Origin: Picocystis sp. L7 | Lineage: Eukaryota > Chlorophyta > Picocystophyceae > Picocystales > Picocystaceae | Assembly: GCA_020975725.1 (NCBI GenBank) | Contig: QXJR01000005.1 | Span: 1,054,001 to 1,118,000 of the forward strand | Direction: 5' to 3' | DNA length: 64,000 bases | Shown: one piece after another, positions 9,815-21,700 of the stretch | How positions within the stretch are numbered: position 1 is the first letter of the stretch | Layout of the letters: each line of letters begins with the position of its first letter | Notes under the pieces: model-generated | Database searches by the model: none | The model's input: only the letters and a program-made list of their open reading frames with translations | Told to the model about the DNA's origin: nothing | Program-made: the position numbers and the translations under genes

Positions 9815-11588
9815 ATGCGATGGATGGGACGTCAGAAAAGCGTCGTGCAGGTTTCGATGCTGCTTGTGTTGGTCGGGGTGCAGCTGGGAATGCTACGCTA
9901 GTGGAATCAACACAAATGGGATGCGAAAAATCTTGGACCGTGGAACGAGGAAAAATGGACGCAGATGCTGCAACGAGAAGATGAAGAGGCGGGAAGCGTA
10001 GAGGACGAAGGGAAAAATTTGTGGAAAGGGAAGCCATGGGAAGCGAACATCAGGATCGAAATCATCGCAAACAACAGGCTCCCGTCGCTCCAACGACTCC
10101 TCAATTCTCTGATTCGGGCCAATTACGTGGGTGCAACCGTGCCGCTGGACATCCATCTCGAAGCAAAACAACCACAAGAATTGCTACGTTATGTCTTGCG
10201 ATTCGAATGGCCTTTCGGTCCCAAGCAAGTGCATTTGCGCCGGTCCAAAGACGGGCTCATCAATGCAGTCCTAAAAAGCTGGTACCCGGCCTCCATGGAA
10301 GAGATGGCAGTCTTCCTTGAGGATGACATCGAAGTGTCACCTTTTTTCTTCCACTGGATCCTCAGTACCTTGAAACAATTCAAAGATTCTAGCAGTGTAG
10401 ACCCTCGCTTTGTGGGGATCAGCCTGTACACTCCAAGGGTCGGGGAACTCAAGCTGCCTCGTCCAAGGTATAACTTTGCCAATCTGCTGCTGGAAAATGA
10501 TGATGTGGAAAGAAAGGTTTTCAGATTCCAATTACCATGCAGCTGGGGGGCTTTGTACTTCGCACATTTTTGGATGGAATTACGGGACTACGTTTCTGTT
10601 CGGCTTGGGAAAGGGGGTGAGGCAGGTCGCTTTGTTATTCCAGGAAGTCATTCAACGGGCTGGTCAGAATCGTGGAAAAAGTTTGCTATCGAGCTCTTCT
10701 GGAGCAAAGGATACTACATAGTTTATCCCAACCTTCCCAACCAATCAAGTTTCTCTACAAATCACTTGGAGGTTGGTGAGCACATTGTCAATAGTTCAAA
10801 GACACATTTATAGAAAGACTACACTGTCCTTTAGTATCTGATGCAAGTGTGCTGAGAAGTACTCCATTGTGGTCTACAAACACTCTGCTTGAATCGTTGC
10901 CTCTTCTGGACATATTCGGAAGCCCATACAGAAATTGGAATCACACCAGGGATATGCTTCTTTCCGACATCCAACCGGAGACAAAGTTGCAGACAGTTTC
11001 TTGCACGGAGAAGATGCACTTCAAGTCATGTCAACAGTATAGCTTGGACATTCACGAATGGGCCCGGGGAACGGACAAGTTCACAGTAGTGCTTTCGCAT
11101 TTCTGGACACCCGAAAGAGCAAAGGTGCTGGTGAAACATTATGCAAGATCCAACTTGGTAGAAAAAGTGTTTGTTGTTTGGCACAACATCGCTGCCCCGT
11201 GTCCAGTGGACTCCAAAATAATGGGAACTCCCGTCATCTTTGTACGCCAACGTTGCGACTCTTTAAATAATCGGTTTCTTGTTGACATGCGAGTCACCAC
11301 TGAAGCTGTTTTGATCGTCGATGATGATACACAAGTTCACCTACAGGATTTGGCTACGCTCTTTGCATCCTGGCAGCAAAAATGGCTACATCTTATAGGC
11401 CTCTTTCCACGGTGGTTCCAGCCTCTCAACATCACGAGTGGACTCTCTGTACAGAAAGTCCATAAGCTTGACAATGGTCTGGGCTGTTCCTTCATGCTTA
11501 CAAAGGCAATGATGGTGCAATCACGATATCTTTTTGAATATAAGTGTGGTTTAGGAGTACGCATGCATCCAATTGTTGATATGCATAC
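9815..11588 (+). pseudogene. Two-domain glycosyltransferase (GT2-like + GT64/exostosin-like), broken
   Basis: From ATG 9815 the frame gives a short basic start and a hydrophobic stretch (about residues 11-27, VQVSMLLVLVGVQLGML), the pattern of a type II Golgi membrane anchor. A luminal GT2-like domain follows (10040-10790) with VFLEDDIEVSPFFF as its metal-binding acidic motif and PNQSSFSTNH near its end. A second domain (11075-11588) has FTVVLSHFWTPERAKVL, DSLNNRF and VLIVDDDTQV, the hallmarks of GT64, the family of the exostosin C-terminal transferase. Such enzymes add sugars to glycans from nucleotide sugars. The copy is damaged: an in-frame TAG at 9899-9901, a one-base shift near 10795, and truncation at 11588 where reverse LTR L3 begins, before the end of GT64. 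The TAG could hide a small intron, but no clear GT donor is seen. The missing C-terminus is not found beyond 28638. Confidence 0.78.
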
Positions 11589-12352
11589 TGTGGCGCTTGC
11601 ACGCCCACCTCCTTTTCCTGTGGCGCGAAGACGACGAGGGTGGCGGCGTCGGCGTGCGTTCGCGCTCGTTCGCTCGTGCGTTCGTGTCGCCGCGGTGCTC
11701 GAGACCGTTGGGCGGAACGTTGAGGAACGTTATTGTTGTTCTCGTTCCCCTCCGCCGCAATGAACATTACATCTTAACTTCATGGGGGAATCCGCCCGTG
11801 GCTAAGCCACGTATTTATCCGGTTCATCGGCCACAGAGCCCTTATTAGAAAGGGGGACAAACCGGTCCCTATTCGGCTTAGTCCTGGCCCTGCATCCGCC
11901 TAGGGACATGGCTAAGGAGGACGTCCCAGTGAGGGGAAGGCAAGGGCCTTCCTTGGGCATCCGAGAATATTCCCTCATGCCTCCCTAGTACCTCCTGGTA
12001 GGTAGCGAGATGCTGCAAGCGAAGGAACCACGGAGCCTTTGGCCAATGCGGAGGGATCATGGTCGCAAGGGCTCTAGGTTCGGCCTCCAGCTTGCCTATC
12101 ACGGAGTCAATGAGGCAACAGGGTGGGTGTGCCCATAGGTTGCCAAGACTAGCCCATTCTTGGGCGAGAGCATTGGTCTCCCGTGTAAAGAAGGCCGGAC
12201 ATTGGGCATTGTTTGGCGAGGCAAACAAGTCCCAAGTGAATGGCCCGAATATAATTGAGAACCTCTCAAAAGCCTCGCAATTGAGTGCATATTCCTCATC
12301 GTCGAAGGACAACCTCGGCAAGACACGTGTCTCGAGAGGGCTGGGCGCAACA
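11589..12352 (-). repeat. Family G LTR, reverse copy L3
   Basis: 764-bp LTR in reverse orientation (plus strand begins TGTGGCGCTTGC, ends GGGCGCAACA). Left of it is the glycosyltransferase gene; right of it the sequence switches directly to the plus-strand 3' interior of a G element (ACCTAAGG...). The methyltransferase-like frame is open on the minus strand (11878-12321). Confidence 0.9.
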
Positions 12353-12706
12353 ACCTAAGGAAACCGCGCTTTGCAAAACCGCCAAGTACGAACTTGGTTG
12401 GGCAAGTCGTGCAAGCAAGGTTCTTGCTCGAGCTCATGGACAACTCAACTCGCCTAGAGTTTTGGACTGGCCTTGTGGAACGCTTTCGAAAAGCGGCAAA
12501 ATCTTCTCCCGCTGCTTACGTCATCGGGTGGACGGACGGGACTACTTCCCCCTACCGTCCCGATGACGCACACACGATCCTATTTGATCCTGTGGCGGCC
12601 GTGTACGGCCAAGCTCCCCTCGTCTCGCCAGAGCCACTCGACGATCGGGCTGAGTTGCGCTTAATGGTGGTCCGGGAGTGTTGTGACCTTGATCACAACA
12701 GGAGGG
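12353..12706 (+). mobile_element. Family G internal 3' fragment between L3 and L4
   Basis: Matches 3979-4306 of copy 1: the barrel-like part of Pol up to the LTR boundary. It begins exactly at the point (AGCCT/AAGG) at which the G interior stops on the other side of the block at 27874. It is in the normal order with L4, which follows directly. It holds one short extra palindromic insertion listed separately. Confidence 0.88.
12679..12700. repeat. 22-bp near-palindrome with 4-bp flanking duplication (GGAG)
   Basis: Copies without it read CCGGGAGGGTGTT here. This copy has 22 extra bases that begin TGTTGTGA and end TCACAACA, flanked by GGAG at 12675-12678 and 12701-12704. A perfect 8-bp inverted repeat plus a direct duplication is what a transposon footprint or a nearly fully deleted small element would leave. 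It lies 6 bp before LTR L4. Confidence 0.7.
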
Positions 12707-13470
12707 TGTTGCGCCCAGCCCTCTCGAGACACGTGTCTTGCCGAGGTTGTCCTTCGACGATGAGGAATATGCACTCAATTGCGAGGCTTTTGAGAGGTTC
12801 TCAATTATATTCGGGCCATTCACTTGGGACTTGTTTGCCTCGCCAAACAATGCCCAATGTCCGGCCTTCTTTACACGGGAGACCAATGCTCTCGCCCAAG
12901 AATGGGCTAGTCTTGGCAACCTATGGGCACACCCACCCTGTTGCCTCATTGACTCCGTGATAGGCAAGCTGGAGGCCGAACCTAGAGCCCTTGCGACCAT
13001 GATCCCTCCGCATTGGCCAAAGGCTCCCTGGTTCCCTCGCTTGCAGCATCTCGCTACCTACCAGGAGGTACTAGGGAGGCATGAGGGAATATTCTCGGAT
13101 GCCCAAGGAAGGCCCCTGCCTTCCCCTCACTGGGACGTCCTCCTTAGCCATGTCCCTAGGCGGATGCAGGGCCAGGACTAACCCGAATAGGGACCGGTTT
13201 GTCCCCCTTTCTAATAAGGGCTCTGTGGCCGATGAACCGGATAAATACGTGGCTTAGCCACGGGCGGATTCCCCAATGGAGTTAAGATGTAATGTTCATT
13301 GCGGCGGAGGGGAACGAGAACAACAATAACGTTCCTCAACGTTCCGCCCAACGGTCTCGAGCACCGCGGCGACACGAACGCACGAGCGAACGAGCGCGAA
13401 CGCACGCCGACGCCACCACCGGCGACGCCGGCTCGCCACGGGAAAAGGAGGTGGGCGCCCAAGCGCCACA
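12707..13470 (+). repeat. Family G LTR, copy L4
   Basis: 764-bp LTR with normal G sequence on both sides: the 3' interior to the left and the 5' leader with gag to the right. It thus acts as 3' LTR of the left fragment and 5' LTR of the right one, as in a tandem or one-LTR-circle arrangement. The coding frame 12738-13181 is open. Confidence 0.9.
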
Positions 13471-13511
13471 CCGTTCAACGAGCCTTCCGCCCGCGAGTGG
13501 CGGCGAAGACA

Positions 13512-16500
13512 ATGGCGAAGAAAAAGGTAGCGAGCGAGGGACGTGTCGGGATCGCCGACGGCCAGCGTCCCCTCGCCGCTCCTGCGGGGGTGGCTGTCGG
13601 CAATGCCGACGCCAAGCGACAACGCGCGCGCCCGGAGAAAGGCGCCATGCCTCCACGAACCTCTCGCAAGGGTTTCGTGGAGGAGGCGAACGAAAAAGAG
13701 CGAGAAATGGCTCCGAAAGCCACGCTCGCCGCTCCCACCTCCCAGCAGAAGAAGCCTCGTGCTTCTGGAGGTGGTCGAGAGGCTATCCAATCCGTTCGCA
13801 CCCCCACGGCCTTGGCCATGGCGTCTCCGGACGACGGTGCGCTCGAGGGTTTCGAAACCCTCGAGCACCGTGGGAAGAAGGCCAAAAGATCGGCTGCGAA
13901 AGCCGATCTGGCCTCCTCGGACGCACGGAAACTGCGCCGTGCCTCCGAGGCTACTGTTCGACCCGTCGCACGCGCCGATCGGCCCGTCGGTCGCACCGAT
14001 CGTGCCGATCATGCGCGCTCCATCGCGCGCGCGCGCGGCGACGTTGATCGAACGATCCGATTGGCTGATGCCCCTCATCCTGGCTCGCCATTGGCCGAAG
14101 CAGGATCTGGGAGCTCGCTCCAGGCAGACGCCCCTGTTGGGGGCTCGCCGTTGGCTGGATCCCCTGTTGGGGCAGCCCCATTGGCTACCGATCCCGGCAA
14201 GCCCCGAGCCAGGGCAAACCGAGCGAGAGAGGCTCTGCCCCCGGCCGAGGGATCGGGGACCAAGTCCATGGATGAGAGTGAGGATGAGAGCCTAAGGCCC
14301 ACCTATCTCGAGAATCTTCTCTCCGACGAAGGGGAGGCCCGAGCCAAGCAAGGTCCTCTGGAGTACTTGCAGGATCCACACGTGGAGGAGACACTCCGCT
14401 ACGTGAATCGGCCTCTACCCGTTTGGATCATGGAGTGGGGAGCCGACCCACGTCGACTCACCGACGACGAGCTTCAAGCCGTCAAGGAGTTGAAAAACTC
14501 CTACTCCCGCGAGTGCCGTTTGCTCGCCCGGAGAGCAGCTACTGCTACCTCCGAAGAGAAGAAACACTCCATCCAGAGGTCTCGCACCCGCATGATGCAA
14601 GACCTCGCACGACTCGAAAAGCTTTGTGAACACGAGCTCGCCTACCGTGAGGTGGCCATCGAGAAAGAGCGGGAACGCATTGAGCTTGCGCAGCAAGGTG
14701 AGATTGCGGGCTTTGTAAGAGACCGCAGCGAGAGCTTGCGTAGCATGGCCGCGCTCTCTCCAGCCGAGGCTCATAAGCTATTCAACAGTGCGATGGACTT
14801 GTTCGACTTCCTACGAGAGTCGCAACCGAAAGGGTCCTTGACTCAGCTGGCTCGATCGGCATTCCAAGAATCCGCGCTCGATCTTTTGGTAGATCCTCTC
14901 CATGAGGAGAGCCAAGGACCACGCGACAAGTTCATTGAACGTGCCTTGGTTCGTGCTGGAGTGGTGGAGGAGCCGCACGAGATGCGCCCCCTTACGGCGA
15001 CCGCCCTTGATCCCGAAAGGATCACGCGCGCCACACTCCCCTTGCCTCCGACCTTTGACGGTACGAAACTCGACCGCCATTCTTGGACGGATTGGCTTCA
15101 ATCGGTCCGAGACTTCACCTCCGGTCATTCGGACAAGGAAGAAGCGCAAGTTGCGCTTGCCGCACGCTACCTCCTAGGGAGCGCACAAAGGTTCTATACA
15201 TTGGCCACTCAAGCCCATCCGCCGACCACTTGGAAACAATTTTCAAGTGAGTTGCGACGACACTACTACCCTGACGATGTCGGATGGGAGTGTGTCCTTG
15301 AGCTCGCCCGTGGCTACCAACGCCAAGGCGAGAGTGCGGAGGACTTCTACTTGCGCATGCGCAAGGAAGTTGAAGGGGCCATGGAATCCACCGATCCATT
15401 CCTCCGTGCCTTGCGCACCCCGGATGGCCAAAGGAGGTTCGGGGAGCAATTCTTCTTGATTATATTTCGAGCCAAACTCCGACCACAGTTGGGGAGGCTC
15501 CTCGACAACCATATCCGTCACGCTCAGAGAGTGGGACAGGAGATTGTCAATGGGGAACAACTTCTCCGAGAGGTGAAACATTTCGAAGGGCAACTCCCCT
15601 CCGAGCCCCAAGGGCATCAAGGAGGTGGTAAAGGCAAAGGAAAATCTCCTCTCATGCCACCCCTCACAAAGGGTCCCACCTATGCGCGAATGGCAGGGTC
15701 AAGAAGCGGCCAACCTCGTTACGCTCCGTCACCGGCTCCTCAAGGGTTGCTACAGGAGGCCATGGTGCAAATCCCAGCCTCGGCATTGACCTTCGGGCAG
15801 CTCCAAGCCGCCCAAGGTTGGACAAGGCCCCAAGGAGCGCCTCCTCAAGCTCCGCTGGCACCGCATCAGCGAGCTTTCAAGCCCGGCGGCAAGAAGAAAA
15901 CCCGCCGAGGCACCTCCGCACAAAAAGGTAGGTTGTGGAGCAGCGAAGTTTCCGAGGAGACCCACGAGGCCCTCGACAACTCGAACCTGATGACTGACGG
16001 TGAGCGGCTCACTATGTCTGTGCCAAGGCAAAGGAAAAGGACGCATGTAAGTCCCCCTTGCCGTGCGACATATCGTGAAGCACCCAAGTGTGCACTATGT
16101 AATAGGACTTTGGATAATTGTGCTTGTGAAAACCGCTATCCTTGCCCTCCTCCATTGCACACTTCGGTCCCGGTGGAAACTCCCAAGGTGGACGCACCCC
16201 CAGAGTTCCCACTACGTCCGGGAGAGTTTCACTCTCCCCTTCACTCGACTCCGTTGAGCGCGAACCTCCCGTCTACCATCGGTACGCTATGTGAGTTTAG
16301 CTCGGGACTATGCACGAGCATGGTCGTGATGCTTTCCATAGCAGGGTTATCGGCAAAAGCCTTCGTCGATACGGGTGCCACCCACAACTTCATAAGCTGT
16401 AGCTTCCACGATCGTGTGTGCCAAGCCGACCCAAGTGGTCGTACATCCACCCCCAAGCGAGAAAATCTGACGAACCGCTTAGGCGTTGGTGAGACGTTGC

Positions 16501-17013
16501 ACAAGGCGCCGGTCATGAACTTGACCTTCACCATCGATAAGGAGAAGGTCGAGAGGCCTTTTGCGGTGTGTCCCCTCAATACTTATGACGTAGTGTTGGG
16601 GATGGACTTCCTGGTCTCGTTCCACGCGAGCTTAGAGTTCCCAAGGAACGTTCTGACGTTTCGCCATCAAGGGAGAAAGCATGAGCTTCGCGGCGATTCG
16701 AACTTCGCCTCGAAGCATGGGATGGATGCATTCTGCTCTATGCAAGAAGCCGCCCAAATCCTACGTTCCAGCCGCAAGGCTCGTGAAGGTAGCCTTTTCG
16801 TGCTCATCCAACGTCTACCCGACTTGGAACATGAGGAGGACGACCTCGGAAAAAGGATAGCTAGCCTTACTCTCTCCGAAGATCACTCTCTCACCTCCTA
16901 AGACAAGAAACGGCTCGACAAGCTCCTCCATAAATATGCATCGGTCTTCCAAGGCAAAGAGGAAAGCTTTGCCTTGCCTCCCGAACGAGTGTCGGGAGAG
17001 GTGTGTCGCATAC
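13512..17013 (+). CDS. Gypsy family G Gag and protease region
   Basis: The frame is already open in the LTR, but the first ATG after the LTR (13512, MAKKKVASEG) is the likely start. A long basic, Ala/Pro-rich N-terminal part (13512-14300) is followed by helical, charged sequence and a retrotransposon capsid domain near 15000-15480 (PTFDGTKLDRHSWTDW, FSSELRRHYYP). A Cys-rich stretch near 16085-16140 (CALCNRTLDNCACENRYPC) is not a standard zinc knuckle. A retropepsin with FVDTGATHNFIS lies near 16360-16395. Gag forms the particle in the cytoplasm and the protease matures it (known for the family). The unusually long basic N-terminus could bind nucleic acid (inference). Confidence 0.85.
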
Positions 17014-17616
17014 TGAAAGGGACTCTGGGTCCCAGGCCCCCTACGAGGAGCCTCGGTCTCCCCTCCATCGTGGGTCACCCAACCAAGGGCCCCAGGATTC
17101 GGTTATACTAGCTTATGCGTGGGTGGTCCCTTCTGGCTTGATTGGAGACAGACAGTCCCCCCGGTCATTTTGGGTGAACCCCCGGTCCCTATACAGAGAT
17201 CGGTCCCTACCTCGAGGTACCAACACAGAAGGGTACTCTATCGAGGGTTCCCCAATCCCGAGGCTCTGCCCTGGAGGATCGGACGGCCAGAAGGGCTCCA
17301 GCAGCCCTTGCTCCCCAACAGAACGGATCTTCACCGTTGGGTTGGGCACCAGACCCACCAAGAGATCTTTGCGGAGCAGATCTCATGGTGGATAAGGCCT
17401 GGAAACACCACCCCCCTGTGAGAAGCCACCTAGGGCTTCCCACAGGATCTTGTAATTGAATTAGAATCTTCCTGATCTCAGCTCCAGGTGCGCTTTGGTT
17501 CTCCGCACCTCCCAACTCAACGTGGAACCTTCTCCCCACGCAAAGTGCCAGAAACTTGGGCTGTTGTACGACCTGCTGTCGCTTCACAGCCTGCCCCAAG
17601 CCATCCAACCACAACA
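17014..17616 (+). repeat. 5' LTR of element C
   Basis: 603 bp, begins TGAAAGGGACTC and ends CAACCACAACA. Preceded by target duplication ATAC. Internal sequence starts GAGTTTACGAGTCC; this is not an obvious complement of a tRNA 3' end. Confidence 0.94.
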
Positions 17617-17640
17617 GAGTTTACGAGTCCATCAGGCGTG

Positions 17641-18705
17641 ATGGAAGAAGATTCGGTTCTGGCTGCTACCACAGTAGCACGCCTTGAAGAAAGGATAATG
17701 GAGCTGGAAAGGGACTTGGCCAGGTCGCTGGCCACTCCCGAAGACATCGAGGAAGAGGAGGACTTCAAACATGAACCTGCTGCATTCAGCGACATGTTTG
17801 AAGCCCTCCGAAAGTCCGGAGCAGATAAAGGCATTGTAATGCCGTCTCCCACAGTCTTCACTGGGGAGGAGCTGAATAACGATCCTTATGCCCTTCACAG
17901 GTGGTATAAGGAGACCTCTTGCTGGGTCAAAGCAAGAGTGGCGAAGGACGTTCCGCAGGCGGCTATGGCCCTCCAAGCACTTGGAGGCACAGCCCGCCTT
18001 GCAATGGAAAACATGGAGACAGCAGCTCCTGGAAAGCTGCAGTCTTTGGATGCGATATTCAGCGCACTGCTGAATATCTTCCAAAGATGTGACCCAGGTC
18101 CAAAAGCATACGATGAGTTCCTCAGAACTCGTATGCGAACGGACGAAACAGCGGTGGAATTTCTGAACAGGTTGCTGTCACTGTCAGTAGTGATAGGCAG
18201 CAGCAAGGATCCCACAGTCTCCCGCATTTCCGATGCGGAACTGGTCGCACGCTTCCGCGCAAGGCTCCCGATATGGATGATTCAGCGGATGCGCGAAAAG
18301 CATCAGCTGCTGGTGACACTTCACCATACCCCGGACATCAGCCCCTGGGGATTGGAGGGAACTGCCATGGACATTGAGCAGAACTGCTCCAATGAACAGA
18401 CTGGACAGGCTGCCAAATGCCCACAGCGTACGGGAAGCGTCAGCGCTGTGAAGGACAGCAAGTCCTTCAAGGAGGAGGCAGTGAAGACCCAGCGCGCGTC
18501 AAAGCGCTTCAAGGACCTGGAAGAGAGGGACCAAGAATTGGTCATGGCCCTCCAGGGGGACCTCAAGGGCTATGAGCTGAAGGCAAAGCTCCCTGGTGAC
18601 GTGCTTCAGCGATGCCGCCAACTCTCGGTGTGCGATATCTGCCATCGCTATGGCCACAGCGGCAGCGGCTGTAAAGCCCGTGCCGTGTTCAGTTCAAAAA
18701 ACTGA
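17641..18705 (+). CDS. Element C Gag
   Basis: Start ATG 17641 is the first after the LTR (MEEDSVLAATT). Residues about 10-30 (VARLEERIMELERDL) suggest a short coiled coil. The middle (17830-18290) resembles a retrotransposon capsid: ELNNDPYALHRWYKETSCWV and LGGTARLAMENM are shared with element D Gag. A classical CX2CX4HX4C zinc knuckle, CDICHRYGHSGSGC, lies at the C-terminus and would bind the element RNA during packaging (known for the family). The length of 354 residues is usual for gypsy Gag. Confidence 0.9.
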   Translation: MEEDSVLAATTVARLEERIMELERDLARSLATPEDIEEEEDFKHEPAAFSDMFEALRKSGADKGIVMPSPTVFTGEELNNDPYALHRWYKETSCWVKARVAKDVPQAAMALQALGGTARLAMENMETAAPGKLQSLDAIFSALLNIFQRCDPGPKAYDEFLRTRMRTDETAVEFLNRLLSLSVVIGSSKDPTVSRISDAELVARFRARLPIWMIQRMREKHQLLVTLHHTPDISPWGLEGTAMDIEQNCSNEQTGQAAKCPQRTGSVSAVKDSKSFKEEAVKTQRASKRFKDLEERDQELVMALQGDLKGYELKAKLPGDVLQRCRQLSVCDICHRYGHSGSGCKARAVFSSKN

Positions 18706-18722
18706 ACGCGCTCCAGCGGTCG

Positions 18723-21700
18723 ATGGGGGTTGACCGCATGGAGCCGGGAGCGTTCGCTGACGCTCCCCCTAACCTGGACCTGCCCCCCTTGAAGGAACCA
18801 GGACTCAAGCAGAATGATTTGCAGAAGTTGCAGCTGCAGGCCGTCCAGAATCGCAGACCTGGACAGGTGCTGCCATTGCATGCAATAGATAATTTAGCTC
18901 CAAGGAAGGAGTTTCTCACCTCTCAATGCTCGTTCGGTCGCAGACCAGCGAAGGTGAGCAGTCAATCATACCAGGACACACTGTCCAGCTTCTCCTTTGT
19001 AACACCTCAGTTGTTACAAAGGATACAACGGGCTGATGCACAAGGCATCACCTGGAAAACCACAGATGAGTATGTGGAATTTGGTGTGGCTGTGGAGAAG
19101 GAAACCCACAAGGCCCCCATTGTGCGCCTGGAACTTAGTATGGACAGCTTCAGAGTTTGGCATGACTTTGGTATTGCTCCTGTCCAGGATTTTCAGTGTA
19201 TCCTGGGCAGTGACTTTTGAAACTTTTACCTGCAGGTGCTGAGTTGGCAGCAAAGGACCATGATCCTCCAAGACGCAACCGGACATCGCCATACAGTACA
19301 TGGCGATGGGGACTTCATCCAGGCACGACGACTCGACTTGATCGTCCCTGCCGCTGAAGTTAGGCAAGCGGTGCGCACACCGGGTTGCCTGTATCTCATC
19401 GTACAACCGCAGGACACGCGATGGGAATTGGAAACAGAGGAGCAGGAGCTCCAGCAGGACAGAAGCCAGTTGAGTGCGCAGGCCGCGCTCTCAGAAGCGG
19501 AACAGCAGAGGTTGGACAACCTCCTGGACCAATATTCAGACTGCTTTAAGGCAAGGAAGGGTCCACCCGCGGAACGGGTCCCCAACGAAAACTTCAGTAT
19601 CCCCCTGGAATGTGAAGCAAAACCACAGTTCACGCAGTACTATCGCTTGTCGCCAACAGAACGCGAAGAGTTGCGAAAGCTGCTGAGTGAATATGTGGAT
19701 GCAGGGAAAATGGATGTTTGTGCAGGCTCAGCCTGGGGTGCACCAGTGATCCTAGTCCCCAAGAAGGATGGAGGCTGGAGAGTGGTGTTCGATTATCGCA
19801 AGCTGAACAATGTTGCGATAAAAGATCGATACCCTCTGCCACGCATCGATGACTTTCTGCAGGGGCTGGGCGGTGCCCGTTACTTTTCCGCGCTGGACGC
19901 ATTGGACGGGTTCCATCAGTTGCCAATGAACCCAGAAGACATCCAAAAAACAGCAGTTCAGACTCCCTTTGGGAGTTACACCTGGAGGGTAATGCCCATG
20001 GGCATAGCAAATGCCCCAGCAGCCTTCCAGAGAATGATGAACAGGATTTTCGGACACTTGACCTTTTCTAAGGTCTATGTGGATGACATCCTGGTTCACT
20101 CAACCAGCAAGGAAGCTCACTTCCAGCACCTTGAAGACCTTTTCCAAGTGTGCAGGGCTGCAGATGTACGTTTGAAACGTACAAAGTGCCATTTCTTCTG
20201 CACCAAATTGGACTGGGTTGGGATCAGGATCGAGAACCAGGAGCTGCGGTGCGCACCGCAAAAGCTCAGCAAGATCCAGCACTTCCCCAAACCCAGATCG
20301 CAGAAAGAAAACATGGCCTTTTTGGGCCTATGCCAATTTTACTTGAGGTTTGTACCTCACTACTCAGATGCTGCAGCTCCACACACTGAGCTCAACAAGA
20401 AAAAGTACGCCCACGACTTTCATCGCTACTGCTTGGATCGACATGACCATGCTTTTGATCTGCTGGTGACCCAGCTCACCACTGCTCCTGCGCTGGCGCT
20501 GTACAATGAGGACCACGCGATCCGCATCGAGACAGACGCGTCAAATATTGGCATGGGGGCAGTACTGCACCAGGAAATCTCCCCGGGCGAATGGCGTCCG
20601 GTCGAGTACTGGAGCCGCAAGTTCAATTCAGCTCAGCGAAACTACCACGCTGCTGAACGCGAAACGTGCGCCATCGTTTACGCATTGGCTCACTGGAAGC
20701 ACTTGGTGTTTGGCCGACCGTTTACGGTCATCACCGATAACACAGCATCCAAGTACCTTACGACAAAGAGCGTACAGCAGTTGTCGCCCCGCGACTCTCG
20801 CTGGATCGAAAAACTGGCATACTATGCCCCATTCAATGTGGAATTCCGCCCTGGAAGTCAGAATGTGGCCGCAGATTACTTCTCACGTCACCCGGTGGAT
20901 AATTCAGCCAAACCGCTCAAGACGATTACTGTCCTGGACCTCTGTGCAGGAATGGGTACGACCCTTCGTGCCCTCGAACAAGCCATCCCAGAAACTGCAG
21001 AGTTGTCCATCAACTACATTGCAGTGGGGCAGGACCCCGATTGCGCAGCAATCGTACAGCGAGTGTTCAATTCTGTTCACCTCTCAAGACCTGGCCTGTT
21101 CATACGCGAAGACATCTTTCGCTATGGCAGCGATGTGCGCATCCTAGCACATCGTCGCTTGCTACCACCGGTGGACCTATTGATCGCAGGCGTGCCATGC
21201 CAGCCCTTTTCGCGCGCCAACACATCAGACAGAGACCCCCCTCTGGGGCTGCGCGATGTGCGTGAACTGTTCACAGCGGTGCGAGACATTCGCAACCGCC
21301 TGATAGGGGGACACTCCTACATCATAGAGTGTACCCCGTTCGCTCCGCATCTGCAGGATGACCTGGAGCGCATCAATGAATGGTTTGGAGAGCCACAAGA
21401 ACACAACATGGCTCACTTTTCTGCCCAGCAGCGCACTCGCTTATGCTGGACAGATCTGCCTCCACCCAAATCACAAGAACATCTATCGTCAGGGTTGCCC
21501 CTGACCTGGCAAGACTGCTTGGAACCTGGGGCAACTCCCCCGTTGGATAACCAGGGCCTGCCCCGCCTGAAATGCCCCACTCTGATGGCATCGCCAGGCA
21601 GTCACAGTGACCGCTCGCGTTCCACCTGGGTCATGGGACAAAACCAGGCCCTGCGCGAATTGACGATAGAGGAACGCGAACGCTTGGTGGGCATGCAGCC

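Noticed and set aside
9899-9901. TAG as a recoded sense codon in this organism
   Set aside because: TAG ends the intact Tc1/mariner ORF at 49374-49376 in the expected place, so the standard code is the simpler reading.
12707-13470. Reading the L4 end domain as an independent gene
   Set aside because: It is the LTR-borne end of Pol, without an early ATG.
13299-13511. Treating the gag frame of G as starting inside the LTR at 13299
   Set aside because: The frame is open there, but the ATG at 13512 after the LTR is the natural start and the LTR part is low complexity.
17003-17421. ORFs in the element C LTRs (about 80-150 codons, repeated at 23875-24421)
   Set aside because: Present on both strands only within the LTR. 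No motif, and the gag start lies after the LTR.
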